Positions 47,931 to 56,415 of a stretch of DNA of 64,000 nt are shown piece after piece; within the stretch, counting starts at the first letter, position 1; each line of letters begins with the position of its first letter. The notes under the pieces are model-generated. The model was given only the letters and a program-made list of their open reading frames with translations. It was not told the origin of the DNA and did no database searches. The stretch comes from Anderseniella sp963700735 (GTDB lineage Bacteria > Pseudomonadota > Alphaproteobacteria > Rhizobiales > Aestuariivirgaceae): contig CAVOYR010000006.1 of assembly GCA_963700735.1 (NCBI GenBank), positions 124,001 to 188,000 of the forward strand, written 5' to 3'. Position numbers and translations under genes: made by a program.

Positions 47931-48974
47931 CTACCCGATGGTACGGCGCAGCACCGAAATCCAGTTGTCCCGGCAGATCTTGCCCGTCAGTTCATTGCCA
48001 TATCCGGCCTGCCGCATGGCCCCTACCAGCGCGGGCAAGCCTGCCGCATCGCCGATCTCGGCTGGAACCAGCGCACCGTCAAAGTCCGAACCCAGCGCCA
48101 CGCCATCCTCGCCCAGCTTGTCGATCATGTAGTCAAGATGACGGATCATGGTGGTCAGAGGCGTATCTGCCCTTTGCCGGCCATCATCGCGCAGGAACGG
48201 CACGGCGTAGTTCAGACCGGCAAGGCCGCCGCTGTCACGTATCGCATCAAGCTGCCAGTCCATCAGGTTGCGCGATGAATTGGACAGCGCATGCACGTTG
48301 GAGTGCGTCGCCACCAGCGGCTTGCTGCTGATGCTTGCAATCTCGCGGAAGCCCTCGGCGTTCATGTGCGACAGGTCCACCAGCACGCCCAGTTCGTTGC
48401 AGCGCTTCACCAGCGCCTTGCCGGCATCGGTCAGGCCCGGTCCCTGTTCCGGACCTGCCGGAAACCTGAACGGGACGCCATGGCCGAATATGTTGGGCCG
48501 GGACCACACCGGCCCGATGGAGCGCAGGCCAGCTGCGTACAATACTTCCAGTTCACCGAGTTCCGGCCCGATCGCCTCGGCGCCCTCGATATGCATGATC
48601 ACCGCCAGGGCACCGTCTGCCTCGGCGGCGGCAATGTCGTCGGCACGACGACACAACCGGATGGCATCGGGCCGTGCCGCACACATGCGCAGCAGGATTG
48701 CCGCCATCTCGAATGTCGCGACCCTTGCCCAGCCTGAATCGATCGGCCCGACCGGCGGCTCGTCGCATACCGCGCCATCGTCCCGGTCGACATGAAAGCC
48801 CTTCGCGGCGGGAGGGTAAATGGCGAAGAACCCGCCGGTGAGGCCGCCTTTGCGCGCGCGGGCCAGGTCAATGTGGCCACCGTCGTCGCCCTCGAGGAAA
48901 CGCCGGCCGTGATGGTCGTCAAGCTGCCACAGCCGCAGCAGCGTGTCGTTGTGCCCGTCGAAGATGGATTGCAT
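47931..48974 (-). CDS. Membrane dipeptidase family protein (peptidase M19)
   Basis: This 347-residue M19 dipeptidase has zinc-site residues in FDGHNDTLLR near 5 and the bridging Glu in VIMHIEGAEAIG near 125. GVLVDLSHMNAEGFREI near 208 and ATHSNVHAL near 232 provide the two His, and VALGSDFDGA near 294 gives the final Asp. Such enzymes hydrolyse dipeptides or amide bonds. I chose ATG 48974 (MQSIFDGHND); ATG 48992 would add MGRDKD. There is no signal peptide, so it is cytoplasmic. Confidence 0.9.
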   Translation of the reverse strand: MQSIFDGHNDTLLRLWQLDDHHGRRFLEGDDGGHIDLARARKGGLTGGFFAIYPPAAKGFHVDRDDGAVCDEPPVGPIDSGWARVATFEMAAILLRMCAARPDAIRLCRRADDIAAAEADGALAVIMHIEGAEAIGPELGELEVLYAAGLRSIGPVWSRPNIFGHGVPFRFPAGPEQGPGLTDAGKALVKRCNELGVLVDLSHMNAEGFREIASISSKPLVATHSNVHALSNSSRNLMDWQLDAIRDSGGLAGLNYAVPFLRDDGRQRADTPLTTMIRHLDYMIDKLGEDGVALGSDFDGALVPAEIGDAAGLPALVGAMRQAGYGNELTGKICRDNWISVLRRTIG

Positions 48975-49084
48975 GTCCTTGTCCCTGCCCATGCCGGATC
49001 TTGTATTGCCGGACAGTGACCGCGAGCGGCCTCGGGATCAACCGCGATTTGCACATCACGGCCTGTGCCACAAATGGGAGAAGC

Positions 49085-49144
49085 TTGTCCCCCGGACCCC
49101 GGGCCGGGGTCCAGTCTGGGTCCCGGCACGAGGCCGGGACACAA
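49085..49144. repeat. Family A palindromic repeats, inverted pair (REPIN-like)
   Basis: Two family A units face each other in the 270-base gap upstream of the dipeptidase gene. The left unit is 49085-49114 (TTGTCCCCCGG then CCGGGGTCCAG) and the right is 49116-49144, inverted (CTGGGTCCCGG then CCGGGACACAA). Only one base separates them, so the pair could also fold as one 60-base cruciform. Outer and inner ends follow the same order as at 24385 and 28196. Confidence 0.85.
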
Positions 49145-49244
49145 AAGTAATTGTGAGCTGGCAATGGCTGGTCCACCAGCCACCAGGGCGCGCTGCAGAT
49201 GGCGGAGGGTGAGGGCCTGATGGCCCCCACCCATGATCCGCGCT

Positions 49245-49712
49245 TCAGTTGACCTGAGATACTGCCAGGTTTGTCAGCTTGCTGTTGGCAGCCTTTTCCT
49301 GGTCCAGAATGGAGCTCAGCAGGTCGTGCGCTTCATCGAGTTTCAGCACCTTCGCCCATTCGCGCAACGTGCCATAGCGGGCGATCTCGTAATGCTCGAC
49401 CGCCTGGGCCGCACCGATCAGGGCAGCGTCGAGTGCCTTGCCGCTGGCTTCCTCGATGATGCCTTCCGTCTCCTTGATGAGACCCTCGATCGCGTCGCAC
49501 TTCTCGCCCTCGGGCTCCTTGCCGATCGACTTGAACACCTTGTCGAGCATCTTGATCTGCTCGCGGGTTTCCTTGAGGTGGTCTTCCACCGCTTCCCTCA
49601 GCGCGTCGCTGGTGGTGGCCTTCGCCACCTTCGGCAATGCCTTGGTCAAGGCATTCTCGGCGTAATAAATATCCTGCAGCGTGTGTTCGAATGCATCATT
49701 AAGGGTTTTCAT
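49245..49712 (-). CDS. DUF892 ferritin-like protein (YciE/YciF type)
   Basis: This 155-residue all-helical protein of the DUF892 family begins with LNDAFEHTLQDIYYAENALT near residue 4. Iron-binding-like Glu and His positions lie in YYAENALTKALP, VEDHLKETREQIKMLDKVF and AAQAVEHYEIARYGTLREWA. YciE/YciF are stress-induced in enterobacteria. The start is ATG 49712 with few alternatives. It lies downstream of a small lysine-rich protein gene on the same strand, 64 bases away, so both may be part of a stress unit. Confidence 0.87.
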   Translation of the reverse strand: MKTLNDAFEHTLQDIYYAENALTKALPKVAKATTSDALREAVEDHLKETREQIKMLDKVFKSIGKEPEGEKCDAIEGLIKETEGIIEEASGKALDAALIGAAQAVEHYEIARYGTLREWAKVLKLDEAHDLLSSILDQEKAANSKLTNLAVSQVN

Positions 49713-49776
49713 GGGTTTGTCTTTCAATCATTGAGGGTTGATCCAGAGGGTAGGGCAGATGCGCCTGCGGTGCGCT

Positions 49777-49968
49777 TCAAGCGCCCTTTGTCTTGCCGCC
49801 GGGCGCGCGCTTGGAAGACCCGGATGAGGCAGGGTTCTTCTTGACGATATCCCGCGACACGACAGACGAGGCCTTGCTGACTCTGCCGTCATCCTTGCCC
49901 TTGTTCTTTTCAGCGGCGACCTTCTTCGCGGCCTTCACCGTGCCGCTGGTCTTCTTTGTGGTGTTCAT
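49777..49968 (-). CDS. Small lysine-rich basic protein
   Basis: This 63-residue strongly basic protein (MNTTKKTSGTVKAAKKVAAE at its start, KKNPASSGSSKRAPGGKTKG near its end) is almost entirely Lys, Ala, Ser, Gly, Thr and Val and has no hydrophobic core. Composition and size resemble histone-like or DNA-coating tails of rhizobia, but no domain is recognisable. A GGAGG site lies seven bases before the ATG at 49968, which makes this start preferable to others. It may be cotranscribed with the DUF892 gene. Confidence 0.65.
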   Translation of the reverse strand: MNTTKKTSGTVKAAKKVAAEKNKGKDDGRVSKASSVVSRDIVKKNPASSGSSKRAPGGKTKGA

Positions 49969-50061
49969 TTTTGCCTCCATTGGCCGTCTCCACCCCCTCA
50001 ACGTCACACCCGCGAGATTGGTTGCCCGCAGTTGCGCTTCTTGTAGACAGCCACATGGTTC

Positions 50062-50126
50062 TGAATCTTCATTCAAAATCCCGCTTGCCAAAATCCGACC
50101 CCTCAGGCAGATTGAATGTACATTCA
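50062..50126 (+). promoter_or_regulatory. Paired operator-like inverted repeats, TGAAT-N4-ATTCA
   Basis: Two matching 14-base inverted repeats, TGAATCTTCATTCA (50062-50075) and TGAATGTACATTCA (50113-50126), lie 51 bases apart, about five helical turns. They sit 30-94 bases before the aminotransferase ATG and behind the divergent lysine-rich gene. Similar flanks (TTGAAT...ATTCAGAA) occur in opposite orientation. This looks like a repressor or activator pair controlling one or both divergent genes. Confidence 0.55.
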
Positions 50127-50155
50127 GAATAAATCCCAAGCCGCCAGGTGCCTTC

Positions 50156-51556
50156 ATGCTCAACAAGCTTCACAACCAGTTTGACAACGCCCGCCTGTGG
50201 GAGATGGACCGCGACCATTTCCTGCATCCGTGGACGCATTTCGACAGCTTCGAGAAGGAAGGCTCACTGGTAATTGCTGGCGGGCAGGGCGCCCACGTCA
50301 CCGACGCAGAAGGCAAGCGTTATCTCGACGGTATTGGCGGCATGTGGTGCGTCAATGTCGGCTATGGCCGCAACGAGCTGGCACAGGCAATGGCCGACCA
50401 GGCCATGCAGCTTGCCTACTCGAACACCTTCGTGGACGTGTCCAATCCGCCTGCCGCCATGCTTGCCGCCAAGCTCGCCTCGCTCGCGCCGGGCAGCCTC
50501 AACCGGGTCATCTTCTCGCTGACCGGTTCTGCCGCCAACGAGGGCGCCGTTCGCCTTGCCCAGTACTATCATGGCCGCAAGGGGCGGACCGGGCGCAAGA
50601 ACATCATCTCGCGGCACAATTCCTACCACGGCTCAACCGTGCTCACGGCATCGATGGGCATGCGCGATGGTGACCGGCAGGTGGAGTTCCAGTACCTGTC
50701 TAGCTTCATTCACCACCTGTCCGCACCGTACTACTACCGCCATGGCGACGGCATGACCCAGGCCGAGTTCACCGACAAGCTGGTGAAGGAGTTCGAGGAC
50801 AAGATTGCCGAGCTGGGCGCCGACACCATTTCCTGCTTCATCGCCGAGCCAATCCAGGCATCGGGTGGCGTGGTGCCGCCGCCGCCGGGCTACCTCAAGC
50901 GCATGCGCGACATCTGCACCAAGCATGACATCCTGTTCATCGCCGACGAGGTGGTGACGGCATTCGGCCGCATCGGCCACATGTTCGCCTCGTGGGACGA
51001 ATTCGGCATCCAGCCGGACATGATCGTGATGGCCAAGGGCATCACCTCGGGCTACTTCCCGCTCGGCGCGACGCTCTATACCGACGAGATCCACGAGGTC
51101 ATTTCGACCGACAACCCGGATGGCTGGTTTGCCCACGGCTTCACCTGCGCCGGCCACCCGGTTGGCTGCGCCGTGGCGCTTAAGAACATCGAGATCATGG
51201 AACGCGAGGATATTTGCGGCCACGTGAAGGACGTGGGCGATTACTTCGAGACGCGGCTTCGCGAGCTGGGCGATCTGCCGCTGGTGGGCGATGTGCGCGG
51301 CAAGCGCATGATGATGTGCGTCGAGTACGTTGCCGACAAGCAGACGAAGGCGCACATTCCGCACGAGGTGAACATCTCCAAGCGCATCTCCAACCTGTGC
51401 GAGGAACGCGGGCTGCTGGTGCGCCCGATGGGCCATCTCGACGTGATGTCGCCGCCGCTGACCATCACCCGCCAGGAGGCGGATTTCCTTGTGGATACGC
51501 TGCGCGGTGCCATCGTCGAGATCACCGACGAACTGGTGCGTGAAGGCGTGGTCTGA
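50156..51556 (+). CDS. Class III aminotransferase (omega-amino acid:pyruvate type)
   Basis: This 466-residue class III PLP aminotransferase has YLDGIGGMWCVNVGYGRNEL near residue 58, SLTGSAANEGAVRLAQYYHG near 121 with the PLP-phosphate loop, and ILFIADEVVTAFGRIG near 259 with the cofactor Asp. The PLP lysine is in MAKGITSGYFPLGATL near 293. These point to amine or omega-amino-acid donors such as beta-alanine, taurine or polyamines. It starts at ATG 50156, not at an upstream in-frame reading. Two TGAAT-N4-ATTCA sites precede it, and family A repeats follow its stop. Confidence 0.9.
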   Translation: MLNKLHNQFDNARLWEMDRDHFLHPWTHFDSFEKEGSLVIAGGQGAHVTDAEGKRYLDGIGGMWCVNVGYGRNELAQAMADQAMQLAYSNTFVDVSNPPAAMLAAKLASLAPGSLNRVIFSLTGSAANEGAVRLAQYYHGRKGRTGRKNIISRHNSYHGSTVLTASMGMRDGDRQVEFQYLSSFIHHLSAPYYYRHGDGMTQAEFTDKLVKEFEDKIAELGADTISCFIAEPIQASGGVVPPPPGYLKRMRDICTKHDILFIADEVVTAFGRIGHMFASWDEFGIQPDMIVMAKGITSGYFPLGATLYTDEIHEVISTDNPDGWFAHGFTCAGHPVGCAVALKNIEIMEREDICGHVKDVGDYFETRLRELGDLPLVGDVRGKRMMMCVEYVADKQTKAHIPHEVNISKRISNLCEERGLLVRPMGHLDVMSPPLTITRQEADFLVDTLRGAIVEITDELVREGVV

Positions 51557-51564
51557 TCGATATG

Positions 51565-51621
51565 TGTGTCCCGGCCTTGTGCCGGGACCCAGCTGGGCCC
51601 CGGAACGTAGTCCGGGGCACC
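51565..51621. repeat. Family A palindromic repeats, inverted pair (REPIN-like)
   Basis: Two family A units fill the gap between the aminotransferase and YcaQ genes. The left unit is 51565-51592 (TGTGTCCCGGC, CTTGT, GCCGGGACCCAG) and the right is 51593-51621, inverted (CTGGGCCCCGGA, ACGTAG, TCCGGGGCACC). They abut with no spacer. The two stems differ in base pairs yet are both perfectly paired. Confidence 0.87.
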
Positions 51622-51623
51622 AA

Positions 51624-52835
51624 CTAGAACGAGGTACGCAGTGCGGAAGCCAAATTCCCCCGCGCCGCCACTTCGACCCTCTCCAGCTCCAGCCACTGCG
51701 CCATGCCGGCAAGGGTTGGCGCAATGGCTTCGGCCACCTCACCCGGAGCCACGCCGTCCTCGTGCCAGGCAGCGTTGATGCGCAAGGTGCCGGCCTGCCG
51801 GTCGGCCTTCATGCACAACCGCCCCACAAGATCTTCCCCCACGAGCACCGGCAGCACGTAGTAGCCGAACTGGCGCCTGGGCGCAGGAGTGTAGATCTCG
51901 ATGCGGTAATGAAACCCGAACAGCCGGTGCGCCCGGTCCCGGTTCCACACCAGCGGGTCGAACGGCGACAGAACGGTGGCGCGATCAAACTTGCGGGCAG
52001 GGCGCGCGTCGCGCCACAGGTAGGCAGGCTTGTTCCAGCCCTCCACCTGCATTTCACGTATGTCGCCCTGTTCGGCCAGTTCCTGCACGGCGCGCCTGGC
52101 ATCCGCCAGCGGCAGGCGGAAATAGTCGCGAATGTCGGTTTCGGTGGCGATGCCCAGGGCGCGGGCAGACTGGCGTGCCAACTCGCGCATCGCCTCGGCA
52201 CGCGGCGGGGTCGGCGTGTCGAGTATGTCAGCCGGGATGACGCGGTCCGGCACGTCGTACACCCGCTCGAAGCCGTCGCGGCGGGCGGTGGTCACGTCGC
52301 CGGTCCAGAACAGGTATTCGAGCGCTGTCTTGGTGTCGTTCCAGCCCCACCATTCACCGGACCGCACTGCGGTTTCGCCAAAATCGCGCGGGCGGAGCGG
52401 TCCTTCACGGGTGATCTTTTCGAGAGTCCTTTCAAGCACCTGCCGGTTCTGGCTGGCAAATTGAGTTAAGCCCTTGTAGATGCCCTGGCCGTTTCTGGCA
52501 TCGTCCATCCGCCATCTGAGCAGCGGCTGGAACCGTGGCGGCAGCAGGCTTGCCTCGTGTGCCCAGTATTCGAAGCATCGGCGGTTGCTGTGCGCCAGCG
52601 TGTGCCGGTCGAGCAGGCTGCGGTCATACGCGCCAAGGCGCGAGAACAGCGGCAGGTAGTGCGAGCGTGACAGCACGTTGACGCTGTCGATCTGCAGCAG
52701 GTTGAGGTCGTCTATGGCTTTGCCCAAGGCGTTCCAGCGGGTTGCCCTTGCCGGAGGCTGTGACCCGGACAGCCCTTGCGCGGTGAGCGCAATGCGGCGC
52801 GCCTGCTTCAGGCTTATGGAGGTCGATGACGACAC
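51624..52835 (-). CDS. ycaQ: YcaQ/AlkZ-like winged-helix DNA glycosylase
   Basis: This 403-residue protein of the HTH_42/YcaQ family unhooks interstrand crosslinks and alkyl adducts from DNA. Winged-helix segments start at ISLKQARRIALTAQG. The catalytic QxD motif is in LLQIDSVNVLSRSHYLPLFS near 47-66, and the C-terminal FDPLVWNRDRAHRLFGFHYR near 295 is diagnostic. The start is GTG 52835, which overlaps the stop of the SDR gene (TAGTG), giving translational coupling. An in-frame TTG/ATG further upstream would run into the SDR gene. Confidence 0.87.
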   Translation of the reverse strand: MSSSTSISLKQARRIALTAQGLSGSQPPARATRWNALGKAIDDLNLLQIDSVNVLSRSHYLPLFSRLGAYDRSLLDRHTLAHSNRRCFEYWAHEASLLPPRFQPLLRWRMDDARNGQGIYKGLTQFASQNRQVLERTLEKITREGPLRPRDFGETAVRSGEWWGWNDTKTALEYLFWTGDVTTARRDGFERVYDVPDRVIPADILDTPTPPRAEAMRELARQSARALGIATETDIRDYFRLPLADARRAVQELAEQGDIREMQVEGWNKPAYLWRDARPARKFDRATVLSPFDPLVWNRDRAHRLFGFHYRIEIYTPAPRRQFGYYVLPVLVGEDLVGRLCMKADRQAGTLRINAAWHEDGVAPGEVAEAIAPTLAGMAQWLELERVEVAARGNLASALRTSF

Positions 52836-53593
52836 TAGATGCAGCGCCCGCCGTCCACTTCCATGCACACGCCGGTGATGAAGGCGCTTTCGTCACTGGC
52901 GAAAAACAGCGCAGCGTTTGCCATGTCTCGCGGGGTGGAGAAGCGGCCCATGGGGACGGTTGAAATGAACGCCGCGCGCATTTCTTCAGTGACCTCGCCC
53001 CCCATGAACGCGCCCAGCATCGGCGTTTCACCCGCCACGGGGCACAGTGCGTTGACGCGGATCTGGTCAGGGGCAAGCTCGATGGCCATGGCCTTTGTCA
53101 TGGTGGTAACGGCACCCTTGGAGGCGTTGTACCAGACCAGCCCCGGGCGAGGCCTGAGCGCGGCCGTGGAGGCGGTGTTGATGATGCTGCCCGAGCCTTG
53201 CGCCCGCATCACCGGCACGACGGCCTTGGCCGCAAGGAAGATCGACTTCACGTTGACATCGAACAGTCTCTGGAACGTCGCTTCGTCCACGTCGAGCATC
53301 GGCTGGTTGGTTTGCGGCATGCCGGCATTGTTGACCATGATGTCGACGCTGCCGAATTGCTCGACGGTGGAGTGGACGAGGTTGTGCACGTAGCCGCTGT
53401 CACTCACGTCGCAATGGGTGAACATGCAGGGCGTACCGGCACCGGACAGTTCGCCGGCCAGCTTCCAGCCAGCCTCGTCATTGATATCGGCAATGACGGT
53501 GTTCGCACCTTCCCCGGCAAACCGGCGCACGATGCCTTCGCCAAACCCGGAAGCGCCGCCGGTGACAATTGCCGTCTTGCCTGCGAGTCTCAT
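52835..53593 (-). CDS. SDR family oxidoreductase
   Basis: This 252-residue classical short-chain dehydrogenase has TGGASGFGEGI at 11-21, VNNAGMPQ near 90, NTASTAALRP near 141 with the active Ser, WYNASKGAVTTMTKAMA near 155 with Tyr and Lys, and C-terminal TGVCMEVDGGRCI. The catalytic set is complete. The substrate is unknown. It overlaps the GNAT gene by four bases upstream and the ycaQ gene by one base downstream, so the three form one unit. Confidence 0.88.
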   Translation of the reverse strand: MRLAGKTAIVTGGASGFGEGIVRRFAGEGANTVIADINDEAGWKLAGELSGAGTPCMFTHCDVSDSGYVHNLVHSTVEQFGSVDIMVNNAGMPQTNQPMLDVDEATFQRLFDVNVKSIFLAAKAVVPVMRAQGSGSIINTASTAALRPRPGLVWYNASKGAVTTMTKAMAIELAPDQIRVNALCPVAGETPMLGAFMGGEVTEEMRAAFISTVPMGRFSTPRDMANAALFFASDESAFITGVCMEVDGGRCI

Positions 53594-54075
53594 GTCAGCG
53601 GCTTCTCCATGTTGACGAGGCGATCGGCAAAACCATAGCTCCTGTAGACCTCGTGCGCGAGGGTGTTGCGGGTCAGTACTGACACCCGCAGCCACTGGGC
53701 GCCTGCTGCTCTCGCAAGCCGCTCTGCGTCTGCCAGCAGCGCCTTGCCGACGCCCTGGCCGCGCACGTGCTCTGACACCGCCAGCTCGCTGACATAGGCA
53801 TAGCGGTACGGCTTCTCGTCCACGTCGTCGCTGTCGACACGGGTCAGGATGGCGCAATAGCCAACCACGCGCCCGTCGATGCAGGCCATGCGGATGTGAC
53901 CCGCGTGCTGCCGGCAGTCGTCTTTCAGGGTATCGACATACCAGCCTGCGATGTCCTCGGGCGGCAGCATGCGGTCATAGTACTGCATCTCGTGCGCCTG
54001 CAACTGGCGGACAAGGCCAATCAGCGCGGCCTCGTCAGCCTCGGCGTAGTCGCGAATGTCAGGCGGCTTTGGCAT
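53590..54075 (-). CDS. GNAT family N-acetyltransferase
   Basis: This 161-residue GNAT protein begins DIRDYAEADEAALIGLVRQL. The acetyl-CoA-binding loop is VSELAVSEHVRGQGVGKALL near 91-110 (consensus RGxGxG/A). The C-terminal strand is WLRVSVLTRNTLAHEVYRSY, then GFADRLVNM, typical of the family's last helix. The substrate is unknown. It is the first gene of the GNAT-SDR-YcaQ unit, with a 239-base leader. Confidence 0.87.
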   Translation of the reverse strand: MPKPPDIRDYAEADEAALIGLVRQLQAHEMQYYDRMLPPEDIAGWYVDTLKDDCRQHAGHIRMACIDGRVVGYCAILTRVDSDDVDEKPYRYAYVSELAVSEHVRGQGVGKALLADAERLARAAGAQWLRVSVLTRNTLAHEVYRSYGFADRLVNMEKPLT

Positions 54076-54255
54076 GGTGAACGTTAACTATCCCTTCACC
54101 CTAAAATTTGTTTCAAATTGTAATCAGGCTAGCGCAATGAGACATTGCATCAAGCGTTCAGTTCAGCGCCGCTTGCTGGACTAATTGCCGGGCCGGATGC
54201 TCTTTCTGAGGGGTGAGAGCGCCACGCCCGCTAGGCGGTGCGAACGCGACGATGC

Positions 54256-54285
54256 GGCGGTGCTGGTTGAGGGGCCAGCGCCGCC
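54256..54285. other. GC-rich stem-loop in the leader between zf-CHCC and GNAT genes
   Basis: GGCGGTGCTGG (54256-54266) pairs with CCAGCGCCGCC (54275-54285) over 11 positions including one G-U, with an eight-base loop. No T run follows in either direction. It lies in the 239-base gap between the end of the zf-CHCC gene and the GNAT start. I see no other feature in this gap. Confidence 0.5.
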
Positions 54286-54314
54286 GTGTCCATTTCAGGC
54301 CATCAAGAACCAGT

Positions 54315-54551
54315 TCAGTCGTGGAAAACCGCTGCTGCGGGGCGCGCTTCGTGGGCCTTCAGGTCAGCGGTGTACCGGTACAGCGTGGAGCAGTACGGAC
54401 ATACGATCTCGTTGTCGTCACCCATGTCCAGAAAGACGTGCGGATGGTCGAAGGGGGCGTGCGCGCCGGTGCACTGGAACTCGCGGACGCCGATCTCTAT
54501 TGAGGCCACGCCCATGTCGTTGTGGAACTTCGGTGTACCGGTGTTGGCCAT
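54315..54551 (-). CDS. Zinc-finger domain protein (zf-CHCC, NDUFS6-like)
   Basis: This 78-residue protein is a zf-CHCC domain with FQCTGAHAPFDHPHVFLDMG near 28-47 and VCPYCSTLYRY near 54. The Cys, His, Cys, Cys ligands match those of the bacterial protein related to the complex I subunit NDUFS6. It is probably a small complex-I-associated or stand-alone zinc protein. The start is ATG 54551 (MANTGTPKFHND); longer in-frame readings contain no family sequence. Confidence 0.82.
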   Translation of the reverse strand: MANTGTPKFHNDMGVASIEIGVREFQCTGAHAPFDHPHVFLDMGDDNEIVCPYCSTLYRYTADLKAHEARPAAAVFHD

Positions 54552-54715
54552 GATATCTGCCTTGGTCCAGCCGGCAGCACGAGGCAGGCGGGCTGAATTG
54601 GGTGTTGACGACTGGCGGCTTAAAGGTGGACCGCCGCATGGGCGATAGCATACCTTGCGCGCATCGGCCAAGCCCCTGAACGATTATGTGGAGTTTACCC
54701 CACTTGCCAACATTC

Positions 54716-55456
54716 ATGTCAGATGATGTCCAGATTGCCTACGAGGTGATCGGGGAAGGCGAGCCCATCCTGCTGATCCACGGCTTTGCCTCGAATGCCC
54801 GGGTCAACTGGCAATCGACAGGCTGGATCGACCTGCTCGAAAAGGCCGGACGTCAGGTCATCACCATCGACAACCGGGGCCACGGCAAGAGCCAGAAGCT
54901 ATATGATCCGGCACGCTATACGTCGCGAGAGATGGCGCTCGATTCCAGCCGGCTGATTGCACATCTCGGTCACAAGCAGGTGGACATCATGGGCTATTCC
55001 ATGGGCGCCCGCCTGACCGCGCTTCTGGGTATCCACCATGGCGAGCAGGCCCGTTCGCTGGTGATTGCGGGCCTTGCCGGCAACATGATCCATGGCGTGG
55101 GCGGGGGCGACGAGATTGCGGCAGCGCTGCGCGCGCCATCGGCTGACAAGATCAAGAATGCGAACGCACTTGGCTTCCGGCTGTTTGCAGAGCAGACCAA
55201 ATCCGACCTCGAGGCTCTTGCCAGTTGCATCTCGTCGCATCGCGAAACGGTCAGCCCGGAGCAGCTTGCCACCATCAAGGCGCCGGTGCTGGTGGTTGCA
55301 GGCGAAGATGACGAGATTGCAGGTGCGGTTTCAACGCTGGTGGACGAGATACCAGGTGCCGAAGGCGTGGTACTGCCCGGCCGCGACCACATGAAGGCGG
55401 TCGGTGACAAGACGTTCAAGCTGTCTGTGCTGGATTTTCTGGACAGGCGGCCCTGA
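54716..55456 (+). CDS. Alpha/beta hydrolase, first of a tandem pair
   Basis: This 246-residue alpha/beta hydrolase has the oxyanion region LLIHGFASNARVNWQSTGWI near residue 20-40, VITIDNRGHGKSQKLYD near 50, and the nucleophile elbow DIMGYSMGARLTA near 93 with Ser. The C-terminal His is at GRDHMKAVGD. The start chosen is ATG 54716 (MSDDVQIAYE); ATG 54686 would add ten residues. Its stop overlaps the start of a second hydrolase gene (TGATG at 55455). Confidence 0.85.
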   Translation: MSDDVQIAYEVIGEGEPILLIHGFASNARVNWQSTGWIDLLEKAGRQVITIDNRGHGKSQKLYDPARYTSREMALDSSRLIAHLGHKQVDIMGYSMGARLTALLGIHHGEQARSLVIAGLAGNMIHGVGGGDEIAAALRAPSADKIKNANALGFRLFAEQTKSDLEALASCISSHRETVSPEQLATIKAPVLVVAGEDDEIAGAVSTLVDEIPGAEGVVLPGRDHMKAVGDKTFKLSVLDFLDRRP

Positions 55457-56334
55457 TGAAAGTGCAAAGCATTGAGTTCACCGGTGCCCAGGGCAACCGG
55501 CTGGTGGGAGACATTCGCGAGGCGCAAGGCGCGCGCGGGTGCGTGGTGCTGGCCCACGGTGGCGGCCAGACGCGGCACAGCTGGGGCGGCACGGCCACGG
55601 CGCTGGCAAAAAGCGGCATCACCGCTGTCACCTTCGATCAGCGCGGCCATGGCGACAGCGAATGGATCGCGTCAGGCGACTATGCGTTCGAATGGTTCGC
55701 AGCCGACATGCTGGAGGTGGCACGTGCCCTGAAGGCGCAAACCGGCTTCAGGCCGGGCGTCGTGGGCGCGTCGCTGGGCGGGCTTGCGGGACTGTTCGCC
55801 GGGGGCAGCGATGAAGGCAACGACCTGCTGTCTGCCCTCGTACTGGTCGACATCACCCCGAAAATGCGGGTGGACGGGGTTGCCCGCATCATCGGCTTCA
55901 TGCGCGAGCATGCCGAAGAGGGCTTTGAAACCGTGGAAGAGGCGGCAGATGCAATTTCGCAGTACCTGCCGCACCGGCCCCGGCCCACCAACCTGTCAGG
56001 ATTGTCGAAAAACCTGCGCAAGGACCCCGATGGCCGCTATCGCTGGCACTGGGACCCCAACTTCATCTCCACCCGCGAAAACCCCGAACGCCATGCCCAG
56101 GATGTCGAGGCAAAGGGCTTTGTCGCTGCCCGTCGGCTGAAAATGCCGGTATTGCTGGTGCGCGGCCGGGAAAGCGAGCTGGTGGGCGATGACGAGGTGC
56201 AGGCGCTGGTGGAAGCCGTGCCGCATGCGGAATTTACCGATATTGCAGGCGCGCGCCACATGGTGGCTGGCGACATGAACGATGTGTTCACGCAGGCACT
56301 GCTGACATTCTTCGATAAGTTGACTTGGCGCTGA
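55456..56334 (+). CDS. Alpha/beta hydrolase, second of a tandem pair
   Basis: This 292-residue alpha/beta hydrolase has VVLAHGGGQTRHSWGGTATA near residue 31, VTFDQRGHGDSEW near 58, the nucleophile elbow VVGASLGGLAGL near 99 with Ser101, and the terminal catalytic His in ARHMVAGDMND. It differs in sequence from the first hydrolase. A lid-like insertion (FETVEEAADAISQYLPHRP) is in the middle. The substrate is unknown. It is translationally coupled to the first hydrolase. Confidence 0.85.
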   Translation: MKVQSIEFTGAQGNRLVGDIREAQGARGCVVLAHGGGQTRHSWGGTATALAKSGITAVTFDQRGHGDSEWIASGDYAFEWFAADMLEVARALKAQTGFRPGVVGASLGGLAGLFAGGSDEGNDLLSALVLVDITPKMRVDGVARIIGFMREHAEEGFETVEEAADAISQYLPHRPRPTNLSGLSKNLRKDPDGRYRWHWDPNFISTRENPERHAQDVEAKGFVAARRLKMPVLLVRGRESELVGDDEVQALVEAVPHAEFTDIAGARHMVAGDMNDVFTQALLTFFDKLTWR

Positions 56335-56415
56335 CACCTTTCAGGATTACATGTTTGTGCTGAGAACCATCAGCGGCAGTTGCCGCTCCGCACCCATTTA
56401 GAGGGAGTGCATCCG

